From the NCBI GenBank assembly GCA_910583875.1, contig CAJTXT010000001.1:434001-498000 (forward strand): a DNA stretch of 64,000 bases, read 5' to 3'. This stretch comes from an uncultured Vampirovibrio sp. Lineage in GTDB: Bacteria; Cyanobacteriota; Vampirovibrionia; Gastranaerophilales; Gastranaerophilaceae. The notes below the pieces were generated by a model. That model saw nothing but the letters and a program-made list of their open reading frames with translations, did not search any database and had not been told where the DNA came from. Positions 8,121-17,474 of the stretch are shown here, piece by piece; within the stretch, counting starts at the first letter, position 1, and each line of letters begins with the position of its first letter. A program made the translations under genes and the position numbers.

Positions 8121-9683
8121 TTATTTTGTCATTTTTTCAACCATTGACATTATTTTATCATTCTCAAGTTTTTGAAGTTTCATAGCTTCGATTTTCCTAT
8201 TGCTGTGATAGCCATACATAAAATAAATAACTACTCCAAGAACAAGCCATAATGGGAATAAAAATGCTGATGTTTTAACTTCTCGTAATGCAACAAACAT
8301 TAAACCAGAACAGAAAACTATACCAATAATTGGGAACCAAGGACAACAAGGAACTTTAAATGGTCTTGGTCTGTCTGGTTCAGTTTTTCTTAATAATAAA
8401 ATACCCACACAAACAATTACAAATGATGTAAATGTTCCAAATATTGCAAGCTCTGCTGCAACCTGCATGTTAATAAATAATGAACCAATTAAAATTAAAA
8501 TTGTTGATAAAATTGTAATTACCCAAGGTGTATTAAATTTAGGGTGAATTTTTTTCATAACTGGAGGTAAAAATCCATCACGCGCCATAGCATATAAAAT
8601 TCTTGTTGTACCATATTGAAGAACAAGAAGTACTGATGTTAAACCTGCTAAAGCACCAATTGAAATAGCACCTGCGAACCAGTCTTGACCTACAAAACTC
8701 ATTGCTACGGCAATAGGAGCTTTCAAATCAATTTGTCCCATAGGCATCATACCTGTTAAAACAATTGTTACTAAACAATATATTGAAGAACAAATTACAA
8801 GTGAACCTATTAAACCAATTGGCAAATTCTTTTGTGGTTCTTTTGTTTCTTCTGCTGCTGTAGAGATTGCATCAAACCCAATATAAGCGTAAAATATAGC
8901 AAATGCACCCATTAAAATACCCTTAACGCCAAATGGAGCAAAAGGAGTCCAGTTTTCTGGTCTTACATACATAGCGCCAACACCTATAAATAAAGCAATA
9001 ACTGTTATTTTTACAAATACCATAATTTTTGCAAAGTTAGCAGACTCTTGTATACCTTTTAATAAAATCATTGCAATTACTATGATGATAAACATTGCAG
9101 GAAGATTGAAACAAATAGGTAGCCCCATAAAATGCGGAATATTTGCACCAGCTTCTACAGCAGTTTGATAATCATTAATTAACCATTCGGGAGGATTTTT
9201 AACAACCTCTGGAAGCCAAGGAAAACCTTGGAATAATTTCAATAAATATCCTGTCCAGCTTGAAGCAACTGCAATTGTACCAATTGCATATTCAAGCATC
9301 AATACCCAGCCCATCATCCAAGCTGCAAGTTCACCCATTGTTGCGTATGTATATATATATGCACTCCCTGATACCGGTATCATTGAAGCAAATTCTGCAT
9401 AACATAAGGCAGGGAATATACACGCAATAGCAACTAAACCAATTGATATAACTAAGGCAGGACCTGCTCCTACACGCTCTGTTGTACCTATTACAGCAGA
9501 ACCAATCATTACAAATATTCCTGCACCAATAATTGCACTTATACCCAATATTATTAAGTCAAATGCGTTTAAAGTTTTCTTTAAACCGCCCGCGGCTGAT
9601 TGCTCTAAAAATTCATCAGGATTTTTTTTCCTGAGAAGATTTGACACAAATCTGCCTAATATATTTTGTTCTGGACGTTGCAT
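8121..9683 (-). CDS. APC superfamily amino acid permease (YfnA/CAT-like)
   Basis: A 520-residue inner-membrane transporter. After a soluble N-terminus, KKTLNAFDLIILGISAIIGAGIFVMIG gives the APC first helix with its IGAGIF unwound motif (quoted here in two parts: KKTLNAFDLIILG and ISAIIGAGIFVMIG). At least twelve hydrophobic segments follow, with the AYIGFDAISTAAEE segment of TM6-7 and the YGTTRILYAMARDGFLPP motif typical of cationic amino acid transporter-like permeases. The C-terminus ends in a soluble helix. The gene begins 21 bases after glyQ on the same strand, so they are probably cotranscribed. Substrate cannot be read from sequence. Confidence 0.9.
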   Translation of the reverse strand: MQRPEQNILGRFVSNLLRKKNPDEFLEQSAAGGLKKTLNAFDLIILGISAIIGAGIFVMIGSAVIGTTERVGAGPALVISIGLVAIACIFPALCYAEFASMIPVSGSAYIYTYATMGELAAWMMGWVLMLEYAIGTIAVASSWTGYLLKLFQGFPWLPEVVKNPPEWLINDYQTAVEAGANIPHFMGLPICFNLPAMFIIIVIAMILLKGIQESANFAKIMVFVKITVIALFIGVGAMYVRPENWTPFAPFGVKGILMGAFAIFYAYIGFDAISTAAEETKEPQKNLPIGLIGSLVICSSIYCLVTIVLTGMMPMGQIDLKAPIAVAMSFVGQDWFAGAISIGALAGLTSVLLVLQYGTTRILYAMARDGFLPPVMKKIHPKFNTPWVITILSTILILIGSLFINMQVAAELAIFGTFTSFVIVCVGILLLRKTEPDRPRPFKVPCCPWFPIIGIVFCSGLMFVALREVKTSAFLFPLWLVLGVVIYFMYGYHSNRKIEAMKLQKLENDKIMSMVEKMTK

Positions 9684-9704
9684 TTACTTAATTCCTTTTC
9701 TTTT

Positions 9705-10595
9705 TTATACTTTTGTTAACTGCTTTTTTAATAATGGGAAGCCTAATTCTTCACGTTGTTCAACATAAAGTTTAGCAACCATTGCAGCCATTCTTCTAAC
9801 TCTATTAATATAGTTAATTCTTTCATCTCTACTAATTACGCCTCTTGCATCAAGCAAGTTAAATGTATGAGAACATTTTAAAACGTAATCATAAGCAGGT
9901 AATACAATCTTCGCCTCTACACAAGATTCAACTTCTGCCTGAAATAAATCAAACATTTTGAACAATCTTTCAGCACTAGAATGTTCAAAATTATATTTTG
10001 ATTGTTCTATTTCATTTTGAAGATAAATTTCACCATATTTCAATTCTTTATTCCACATTACATCATATACAGAATCAACATTTTGCAAATACATTGCAAT
10101 ACGTTCAAGACCATATGTAATTTCAAGAGCAACAGGTCTTATCTCAAGACCGCCAACTTGCTGGAAGTATGTAAATTGAGTAATTTCCATACCGTCAAGC
10201 CAAACTTCCCAGCCCACACCAGCTGCACCTAATGTAGGTGATTCCCAGTTATCTTCAACAAAACGCACATCATGTTTTGATAAATCAATTCCCATAGCTT
10301 CTAAGCTTTTCAAATAAAGCTCTTGAGAATTTTCTGGCGATGGTTTTAATATAACTTGATATTGGAAATAATGTCCTAAACGGTTAGGATTCTCACCATA
10401 TCTAGCATCGGTTGGTCTTCTGCAAGGTTCAACCATTGCTGTATTCCAAGGTTCTGGACCTAATGAACGCAAAAATGTTGCAGGGTTCATTGTGCTTGCA
10501 CCTTTTTCTATATCATAAGGCTGTTGTATTATACAGCCGTAATCTGACCAAAATTTTGATAAATTTAATATTAGTTCTTGAAATGTTAAACCCAC
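9705..10595 (-). CDS. glyQ: glycyl-tRNA synthetase alpha subunit
   Basis: This is the catalytic subunit of the bacterial alpha2beta2-type glycyl-tRNA synthetase. The 296-residue protein begins MGLTFQELILNLSKFW and has the family blocks GCIIQQPYDIEKGASTMNP, the motif 2 region around EPCRRPTDARYGENPNRL, YFQYQVILKPSP, the DNWESPTLGAAGVGWEVW segment and QQVGGLEIRPVALEITYGLE. It ends in EELGFPL. Length matches GlyQ. The beta subunit gene (glyS) is not next to it, unlike in many bacteria, so it must lie elsewhere. Confidence 0.97.
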   Translation of the reverse strand: MGLTFQELILNLSKFWSDYGCIIQQPYDIEKGASTMNPATFLRSLGPEPWNTAMVEPCRRPTDARYGENPNRLGHYFQYQVILKPSPENSQELYLKSLEAMGIDLSKHDVRFVEDNWESPTLGAAGVGWEVWLDGMEITQFTYFQQVGGLEIRPVALEITYGLERIAMYLQNVDSVYDVMWNKELKYGEIYLQNEIEQSKYNFEHSSAERLFKMFDLFQAEVESCVEAKIVLPAYDYVLKCSHTFNLLDARGVISRDERINYINRVRRMAAMVAKLYVEQREELGFPLLKKQLTKV

Positions 10596-10913
10596 GACAA
10601 TTTCCCTTTATAATTTAATATCATATTTTTAACTTTAACATTGTATACCAAACATAAAAATTTTTAAAATAATGATTGTATTTTGTACACTTCTTCAAAA
10701 AAATATAATTTAAAAAATTTGGAGAAAATTATAATTTTTGAAATTTAAGATATAATTTTTATGAAAAATAATAAAGTTTTTTCTAATTTTAAAAAAACAA
10801 ATTAAAAAATAATAAAAAAATCGAATAAAAAAATCTAAAAGAAAACATTAAGTTTTATTAAAAAAGAACCGCTTTTAACAAAGCGGTTCTTTAAATTTGG
10901 TTTTAGCTAAAGA
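10596..10913. other. AT-rich intergenic stretch between glyQ and gap
   Basis: This stretch holds the glyQ upstream region on the right side of its start and the gap terminator at 10863-10892. Between them, about 10700-10860 is very A/T-rich with poly-A tracts and no ORF, repeat or hairpin that I can support. Confidence 0.6.
10863..10892 (-). terminator. terminator of gap
   Basis: A 13-bp stem (AAAGAACCGCTTT, then AAAGCGGTTCTTT) with a four-base loop, 21 bases after the gap stop codon, followed by a T-rich tail on the minus strand. Confidence 0.9.
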
Positions 10914-11918
10914 TTAAAGTTTAGAAGCAACCATTAATGTTGTTTCAGCTAATCTTGTAGAATAACCGCATTCATTATCATACCAAGAAACAACTTTAAC
11001 CATATTGTCGCCCATTGTCATAGTTAATGCAGCGTCAACTGTTGAAGATTGAGATGTTCCGATATAATCAGAAGATACTAATGGTTCTTCGCTGTAGCAT
11101 AATACTTTACCGTCAGCAGCTTCTTTTAAAGCAGCGTTAACAGCTTCAGCTGTTACAGGTTTTTCTGTTTCAACAACAACGTCTACAACTGAAACGTCTG
11201 GAGTAGGAACTCTCATAGCGAAGCCGTTTAATTTACCTTTCAATTGAGGTAATACTAATGCAACAGCTTTAGCAGCACCTGTTGTTGTAGGAACGATATT
11301 TAAAGCACCAGCTCTAGCACGACGTGGGTCTTTGTGACCAGCGTCTAAGATTCTTTGGTCACCTGTATAAGAGTGAACTGTTGTCATTAAACCTTTAACG
11401 ATACCGAATTTTTCGTCTAAAACTTTAGCTACTGGAGCTAAGCAGTTTGTTGTGCAAGATGCCATAGAAATTACGTTATGTTTTGTTGTATCGTATTCTT
11501 TATCATTTACGCCTAAAACGATAGTGATATCTTCGTTTTTAGCAGGAGCTGAAATAATAACTTTTTTAGCACCGGCATCGATGTGAGCGTGAGCTTTTAA
11601 AGCATCTGTATAGAAACCAGTTGATTCAACAACTACATCTACGTTTAATTCTTTCCAAGGAAGATTTGCTGGATCTTTTTCAGCATAGAATTTAATTTTT
11701 TTACCGTTGATTACTAAACCGTCTTCAGCAACTTCTACTGTTCCGCAGAATGTACCCATAACTGAGTCATATTTAAATACGTGTGCTGCGTTTGCAGGTG
11801 TTAAACCTGGGTCATTGATAGCAACATAATTAACTTTATCAAAGATACCTTCTTTGATTGCTGCTCTTAAAGTGTTTCTTCCGATTCTTCCGAATCCGTT
11901 GATTGCAACATTTACCAT
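10914..11918 (-). CDS. gap: glyceraldehyde-3-phosphate dehydrogenase
   Basis: This glycolytic enzyme oxidises glyceraldehyde-3-phosphate with NAD. The 334-residue product begins MVNVAINGFGRIGRN (Rossmann glycine motif), has the catalytic Cys155 in SMASCTTNC, the partner His in MTTVHSYTGDQ, the RRARAGALNIVPTTTGAA phosphate-binding segment and the C-terminal SWYDNECGYS. Asp36 after the second strand favours NAD. An AAGGAG ribosome site precedes the start. Codon choice is richer in GC-ending codons than its neighbours, as expected for a highly expressed gene. Confidence 0.97.
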   Translation of the reverse strand: MVNVAINGFGRIGRNTLRAAIKEGIFDKVNYVAINDPGLTPANAAHVFKYDSVMGTFCGTVEVAEDGLVINGKKIKFYAEKDPANLPWKELNVDVVVESTGFYTDALKAHAHIDAGAKKVIISAPAKNEDITIVLGVNDKEYDTTKHNVISMASCTTNCLAPVAKVLDEKFGIVKGLMTTVHSYTGDQRILDAGHKDPRRARAGALNIVPTTTGAAKAVALVLPQLKGKLNGFAMRVPTPDVSVVDVVVETEKPVTAEAVNAALKEAADGKVLCYSEEPLVSSDYIGTSQSSTVDAALTMTMGDNMVKVVSWYDNECGYSTRLAETTLMVASKL

Positions 11919-12073
11919 AGTTTTTTGAACTCCTTTTTTACTACCATGATTTGTTTGTTCATGAGTTAGTTATAAATTAAACATAAAGTTTAATCAAGTA
12001 TAATAATTTATATAATTATTTAATTTTTATTTTTGATATAATTATTTCTATAATAGATAATCATAAGGTTGTT

Positions 12074-12709
12074 ATGTCAACAAAATATTCAACAAAATCT
12101 GTAAAAAGCTTTAACCTTTGGAGAAGAATTTTCCAATATATTACTTGTAACATTGTGATTACAAGTGTTATTAAGTCAAAGTACAACCTAAAAGTTGAAG
12201 GCAGAGAAAATATAGACAAAAAGAAAAAATATATAGTTGCAAGTAATCACGTAACAGGGTATGACCCATTTATCCTTGCAGCGCAGCTTCATTTAACTAT
12301 TGCTTTTATGGCAAAAAAACAGCTGTTTGAAACTTTCTGGTCTATGGTGCTTATGGATTGGTGCGGAGCTTTTGCTGTTGATAGAGATAAAGTTGATGTA
12401 TCAACTATAAAAACTGCTTTATCTATTCAAAATACCAGCTGGCACCTTGGTTTATTCCCTCAAGGAACAAGATGTCATAACGGAAAAATGGAAAATGTTA
12501 CAAAAGGATTTGCATCTATGGCAAAAAAAATAAAAGCAGATGTTCTTCCTGTTGCAATTATTGTTAAAGATAATCCTGATTCTAAAAAACAAGATTTCAT
12601 TATCAAAATAGGTAATTCAATACCTTGCAATGATAATGTTGATGAAATGGTTACAAAATGGGCTCAAACAGTAAGTAATTTAGCCGAACTTGAATATATA
12701 CCTTCCTAA
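12074..12709 (+). CDS. 1-acyl-sn-glycerol-3-phosphate acyltransferase-like protein, first of a tandem pair
   Basis: A PlsC-family acyltransferase of 211 residues, expected to acylate lysophosphatidate at the inner membrane. It shows the two family motifs: NHVTGYDPF (NHx4D, catalytic His and Asp) and FPQGTR (glycerophosphate binding), plus AVDRDK between them. An AAGG ribosome site lies just upstream. The next gene is a diverged paralogue starting 19 bases after this stop. Either copy could be the housekeeping PlsC; the other may use a different lysolipid. Confidence 0.88.
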   Translation: MSTKYSTKSVKSFNLWRRIFQYITCNIVITSVIKSKYNLKVEGRENIDKKKKYIVASNHVTGYDPFILAAQLHLTIAFMAKKQLFETFWSMVLMDWCGAFAVDRDKVDVSTIKTALSIQNTSWHLGLFPQGTRCHNGKMENVTKGFASMAKKIKADVLPVAIIVKDNPDSKKQDFIIKIGNSIPCNDNVDEMVTKWAQTVSNLAELEYIPS

Positions 12710-12728
12710 AAAAGAAAGATTATACGAA

Positions 12729-13430
12729 ATGGACACTAAAAAGAAAAATTACGCAAGAAGAGAAGTTTCAGATTTTACAGAGAATAAGTATAAATTCCAA
12801 TTATTTGGACGCTGGCTTATTGCTAAAACTTTAATACCATTTTTCTATAAAGTAGAATATACTGGTAAAGAAAACATACCAACAGATAGAAATTTTATTG
12901 TTGCACCTAATCATATTTCTTATTTTGATCCGTTTCTTGCAGGTGAAGCTGTAAAACAGCCAGTTGCTTTTATGGGCAAAAAAGAATTATTTAATAATAA
13001 TATTCTTGCTTTTCTTTTAGATGGGCTTGCTTGTTTTGCTGTAAACAGAGAAAAACTTGAAGTTTCTACAATTAAAACAGCATTAAATGTTTTCAAAACT
13101 CAAAGATGGATGCTAGGCATTTTCCCTCAAGGCGGAATAAGAAAAAATCATAAAATTGAGAAAGTAACTAAAGGTTTTGCTGTTCTTGCAAAACAGATGA
13201 AAACAGATATCCTTCCTATTGGTATTACCGGTTGTGAAGAATACAATTGGACTCCGTTTAAAGGTAAGATTAAAGTAGCTATTGGTGAAATTATATCTTA
13301 TGACCAAGAACTTGATGAAATCCTTGATGAATGGGGCCAAAAGGTTGCAAATGTAATTGATTATACATATGTTCACGAATTGCAACAAGAAAAGAATGAA
13401 CAAGATAATCAAAGCGTTGTAAGTATATAA
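12729..13430 (+). CDS. 1-acyl-sn-glycerol-3-phosphate acyltransferase-like protein, second of the pair
   Basis: This 233-residue PlsC-family protein is paralogous to its upstream neighbour. Visible motifs are NHISYFDPF (NHx4D), FAVNREK and FPQGGIRKN (the FPEG-type site, with a Gly insertion relative to FPQGTR). I chose ATG at 12729 because an earlier in-frame TTG at 12690 lies inside the upstream gene. The stop codon TAA at 13428-13430 is also the first part of the target duplication of the MITE-like copy 2, which inserted exactly at the gene end. Confidence 0.86.
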   Translation: MDTKKKNYARREVSDFTENKYKFQLFGRWLIAKTLIPFFYKVEYTGKENIPTDRNFIVAPNHISYFDPFLAGEAVKQPVAFMGKKELFNNNILAFLLDGLACFAVNREKLEVSTIKTALNVFKTQRWMLGIFPQGGIRKNHKIEKVTKGFAVLAKQMKTDILPIGITGCEEYNWTPFKGKIKVAIGEIISYDQELDEILDEWGQKVANVIDYTYVHELQQEKNEQDNQSVVSI

Positions 13431-13435
13431 ATTAA

Positions 13436-13637
13436 GGAAATTATGTATAATTTTACACTAAAATAGTTGAAGTTGTCACCCTGAACTTGTTTCAGGGTCT
13501 TACAATTGGTAAGATTCCGTGGGAAACCAGACATTTTTCACAAAATCAAAGATTTTGGAAAAAGTAGTCAAACAAGTTCGGAATGACATTATGACTATAT
13601 TCTGAGCATCTTTAGTGTAAATTTCTATATAATTCCC
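13436..13637. mobile_element. 202-bp MITE-like element, copy 2, with 8-bp target site duplication
   Basis: Same length and internal organisation as 625-826, with three base differences. Its terminal repeats match each other better than in copy 1 (4 mismatches in 27). TAAATTAA flanks both sides (13428-13435 and 13638-13645), a target sequence different from copy 1 by one base on both sides, as expected for independent insertions. It sits between a plsC-type gene and the end of cheA. Confidence 0.85.
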
Positions 13638-13654
13638 TAAATTAATTTAATCCT

Positions 13655-16330
13655 CTACATTTCATGAAGCTGTTGTGTAGTTATCATTGGAATATGATTG
13701 TTTATTATTGTATTTCTCATTAATTCATAAGGGTTCAATATTAAACAAATTTCACCTGTTGAAAGAGTTGTAAATCCGCTGATATTTTTAATCTTTAATA
13801 TTGGAGGTACAAGCTTTTTTTGGAATACTTCCTGATCGCCTAATAGTTTATCAACAACATATGCTGCTTGTCTTTCTTTATTTCCAATAATTATTACCAT
13901 TAAATAATTGGAATCTTGTTTATTATTTGTATCCCCTAATATATCAGAAAGAAAATAAATCGGGATTGAATGTTCTTCATGAATAATGCAATCTACTCCA
14001 TTTTTATGGAAGATTTCATCACTCTTAATTTGTTTTACAAATTTAATTGTATTAACAGGTATTGCATATTTTTGTTTATTTATTAATAAAATAAAAGCTT
14101 TTAACGTTGACATTGATAATGGTAATTTTATTGTAACCTTACATCCTTTATTTAAAACAGAATCAATTGTAATATCACCATTTAGATTTGTTATTTTTGT
14201 TTTTACAACATCAAGCCCAACACCTCTGCCTGATATTTCATCAACTGCTTCCTGTGTTGAAAAGCCCGGGAAAAATAATAATTTCATCAATTGTTCATTA
14301 TTTAAATTTCCAATTTCTTCTTGTGATAATAATCCTTTTTGCAAAGCAATATTCTTTACTTTCTCTAAGTTAACACCATATCCATCATCTTCAATAGTTA
14401 TAACTATATTATTTTCAATTTGTTTTGCAGTTAGTTTAATTATCCCATTTTCAGATTTATTATTCTTTTTTCTATCTTCAGATGTTTCAATACCATGAGA
14501 AACTGCATTTCGTAAAATGTGAATTAATGGCATCTTTATTTCTTCAATAATTTTCTTATCTACAGTTGTATCACTACCGGAAACAATAAACTCTATCTTT
14601 TTATTATGTTCCTTTGCAATATCTCTTATCATTCTTGGGAAGGAATGGAATAAAGTTGCTAAAGGTAATACTCTTATTCCTTTTGCTATAGTTTCAATTT
14701 CCATTGCTGTTTGATGAAGCTTATTATCATCTTCAGATATCATATTATATAGATTTGAAAAATCATTATTTAATTCGTTTATTAAATCAGCATTATCTAC
14801 AAAGAAAGTTTGAGCTTTTTTATAGAACGCACTTGCACTATCATCTGCAATAGAATTAAAAAAGCCTTTTTTCTCCAAATATTTTAAATAATTTATAATT
14901 TTCTTACTTGCAGTATTCCATTGTATTAATTTATTGTTTATTCTTGACAATTCATTTATATGTTCACGTGTTTTTATTCCATTTATTAATAATTCTCCTG
15001 TTTGAGAAATTAAATTATCCAGTTTTGAAGTATCTACACGTAAAGTTTTAATTGTTTGTATATCATAAGATTCAATATTTTTTCTTATATTTGAACAATC
15101 ATCAGGAGATAAAATACTTTCTTTCTCAATTACTTGAACATTAGTCGAAGTGTTTGTATTTGTAATTTCAAGCATATTTTCAACAACATTTAATCTTTGA
15201 ATAAGAAAATTTAGATTATTAGGATTTTCTTCTTTTTCCTTTGTTGATATTCTTTTTGCAAGGTATATACATTGAAGTATTACCATATAACAATCATTAT
15301 CAATAATAACTTCTTTTTCTGCAAAAATTTCCAAAATATGAATTGTTTTTGAAAGTATTAAAGAAATTCTTTCTTCTTTATTTTCATTAACAATATTCTT
15401 TAGTATTTCTGTTATTTTTTTTATGTATTGTTTTTCGTATTTTATCTTTTGCAAATTAGAAAGTATATAATCAAAATCTTTATTAAAATTTACTTGAGGA
15501 GAATTTTGTTCTTCAACCTTATTTTCAATATTTAATGCTGTTTTTGGTTCTTCTTGTTTAATATTTTGTTTATTAATATTGGTAATATTCAGGTCTTTAT
15601 ATAGTTTATAAATATCATCTCTTAATTGACTAATCTTTTGTCTATATAGACCAAATTTAGCCTTATCAAAATTTTCTCCAGAGGTTTCAGTTAAAATATA
15701 TGCTATTTTTTCTTTAATATCTTTTAAATCCGTATTAGAGAAGATTTCTGCCAGTTGTTTTAGGTTTTCCAAAACAACAAGGAAAACTTCTTCTAAATCT
15801 TCATCATTAATATCTTCCTTTTCTAAAACAAACATTAATTCTAATAAAATTGCATTAATATCAACGTTTTTATCAAAAATATAACTATTATTGATTTCTT
15901 GATTTTCATCTGCTATTTCAGGTTCATAAGTTAAATTAAGTATATTTTCTAACTTATTTATTATTACAATAGTATTTGAATCAATATATTCTGATTTTTG
16001 TTTTACAGATTTATCTACAAGTTCAGCTAAATAATCACAGACTTGATAAATTACTTGAAAGGCTTCAGGATTAATAACTGTATCTTCTTTCTTCCAATAA
16101 GATAAAATATCTTCAAGTTTATGAGAAATATCTTGGATGCTATTAAATCCTATCATTCTGGAGGAACCTTTAAGCGAATGTGACAGCTGTAATAACTTTT
16201 TTATAGGTGTTTTATCCTGTGTATTATTCTCAAGTTCTAAAAAATTATCATTAAGACCTTGCAGCAGCTCTTCACTTTCTGCTTTATATATATTTAAAAT
16301 TTCATTAAATTCTTCGGGATTATATTGCAT
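13655..16330 (-). CDS. cheA: chemotaxis histidine kinase CheA
   Basis: An 891-residue CheA-type kinase. Order of parts: an N-terminal Hpt domain with phosphoryl-accepting His51 in LSHSLKGSSRMIGF; a long Asn/Lys/Glu-rich linker (about 130-400) with helical segments and possibly a second, degenerate Hpt-like bundle; a dimerisation region; an HATPase domain with HILRNAVSHGIE (N box), EDDGYGVN (G1), FFPGFST and SGRGVGLDVVK (G2); and a C-terminal CheW-like regulatory domain ending near NPYEL. There is no receiver domain. The receptor gene lies 11 bases upstream, so the two form an operon. The partner response regulator is not in the window. Confidence 0.92.
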   Translation of the reverse strand: MQYNPEEFNEILNIYKAESEELLQGLNDNFLELENNTQDKTPIKKLLQLSHSLKGSSRMIGFNSIQDISHKLEDILSYWKKEDTVINPEAFQVIYQVCDYLAELVDKSVKQKSEYIDSNTIVIINKLENILNLTYEPEIADENQEINNSYIFDKNVDINAILLELMFVLEKEDINDEDLEEVFLVVLENLKQLAEIFSNTDLKDIKEKIAYILTETSGENFDKAKFGLYRQKISQLRDDIYKLYKDLNITNINKQNIKQEEPKTALNIENKVEEQNSPQVNFNKDFDYILSNLQKIKYEKQYIKKITEILKNIVNENKEERISLILSKTIHILEIFAEKEVIIDNDCYMVILQCIYLAKRISTKEKEENPNNLNFLIQRLNVVENMLEITNTNTSTNVQVIEKESILSPDDCSNIRKNIESYDIQTIKTLRVDTSKLDNLISQTGELLINGIKTREHINELSRINNKLIQWNTASKKIINYLKYLEKKGFFNSIADDSASAFYKKAQTFFVDNADLINELNNDFSNLYNMISEDDNKLHQTAMEIETIAKGIRVLPLATLFHSFPRMIRDIAKEHNKKIEFIVSGSDTTVDKKIIEEIKMPLIHILRNAVSHGIETSEDRKKNNKSENGIIKLTAKQIENNIVITIEDDGYGVNLEKVKNIALQKGLLSQEEIGNLNNEQLMKLLFFPGFSTQEAVDEISGRGVGLDVVKTKITNLNGDITIDSVLNKGCKVTIKLPLSMSTLKAFILLINKQKYAIPVNTIKFVKQIKSDEIFHKNGVDCIIHEEHSIPIYFLSDILGDTNNKQDSNYLMVIIIGNKERQAAYVVDKLLGDQEVFQKKLVPPILKIKNISGFTTLSTGEICLILNPYELMRNTIINNHIPMITTQQLHEM

Positions 16331-16341
16331 ATAAAATCCTA

Positions 16342-17379
16342 TTAATTAGCAATGTTATCTTTAATATTTGTAGAAATTTCAGAGAAAGCTCTTATATTTT
16401 CTATATTTTCTTCTAAAGTATTAATAGTTTCAGAAATACTTTTTTGCATATTTTCAATAATTTCTATTACATCATTTGTAATTGATTGCTGCTCAATAGA
16501 AGCTGTAAGAACATCACTTAAATCAATTCCTAATTCTTTAATTTTATTAACGATAGAAGAAATATTTTGATTTATATCAGATGCAAACTTAACACCTGTT
16601 TCAATTTCTTTTGCGCCGTCTTCTGTTGCCATAACTGTTGAAGATGTAGTTTGTTCTATTTCTGAAACAAGCGATGTAATTTTGTTTGTAGCTTGTTTAG
16701 ATTCATCTGCTAATTTTCTGATTTCACCGGCAACAACTGCAAATCCTTTACCATATTCTCCAGCTCTTGCAGCTTCAACTGCTGCATTTAATGCAAGCAT
16801 GTTTGTTTGTTCTGAAATATTTTCTACTATATTTACTGTTGCACCTATTTGTTTAATATAATCTGTTAATTCTATAATTAATTCTGCAATTACTTGAACT
16901 TTATGTTTTAAATTCAACATTGTAGTAATATTTTCATCTAAAGATTTTGCTTCTCTTCCTGATGACTCATAAGTTTCTTGTACTTTTATAGAGATACTTT
17001 GAGTTTTTTCTTTGGTTTTTATGGCTGTATTTTTGAAAACTTTTGTTGTTTGAATTACTTGATTTAGCATTTCTGTATATCTATGAGTTAATTGTCTTTG
17101 TTTTTCACTAAGCTGCAATACTTTTACAGATATTTTTTGAAACTCTTTTAATTCATTATCAATAAGTTTATCTATTGATTTTATAAGTTCATTTCTAGAA
17201 AGCTGATATTGAACAAAATAAAATAAAAGTGTTGCAATTGCTGAAAGTATCATTACTGTTTTGTTTTCAATAAAGATAATAATTGCAACAATTAAAATTG
17301 TAACAATCCCAAGAATTATTGTATCTTTTATATTTTTCTTTGTTAATCTGTTTATTAAGCTTATATCTCTTCCAGCCAT
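16342..17379 (-). CDS. methyl-accepting chemotaxis-type receptor without a sensory domain
   Basis: The 345-residue protein has two membrane helices close together near residues 20-57 (TIILGIVTILIVAIIIFI and an AIATLLFYFV segment) with only a few residues between them, so there is no periplasmic ligand domain and no clear HAMP. The rest is a cytoplasmic coiled coil with the receptor tip motif ISEQTNMLALNAAVEAARAG and GKGFAVVAGEIRKLA (listed separately). It probably senses an internal or membrane signal. It is first in the operon with cheA and diverges from the double cheW gene, which suggests one three-protein signalling core. Confidence 0.9.
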   Translation of the reverse strand: MAGRDISLINRLTKKNIKDTIILGIVTILIVAIIIFIENKTVMILSAIATLLFYFVQYQLSRNELIKSIDKLIDNELKEFQKISVKVLQLSEKQRQLTHRYTEMLNQVIQTTKVFKNTAIKTKEKTQSISIKVQETYESSGREAKSLDENITTMLNLKHKVQVIAELIIELTDYIKQIGATVNIVENISEQTNMLALNAAVEAARAGEYGKGFAVVAGEIRKLADESKQATNKITSLVSEIEQTTSSTVMATEDGAKEIETGVKFASDINQNISSIVNKIKELGIDLSDVLTASIEQQSITNDVIEIIENMQKSISETINTLEENIENIRAFSEISTNIKDNIAN

Positions 17380-17474
17380 TAGTTACTCCTTTTTTATTTG
17401 ATAATTATAGTCCATTTCTTGGATTTTATAATCATTAATCTATAGTATAATTTATTATAAAGGTTTAAACAAAA

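Noticed and set aside
12690..12728. TTG start that overlaps the first plsC-type gene
   Set aside because: The segment before 12729 lies partly inside the upstream gene and adds no family sequence.
13986..14498. 170-codon plus-strand ORF inside cheA
   Set aside because: Antisense shadow of the CheA kinase domain; no ribosome site and no family likeness.
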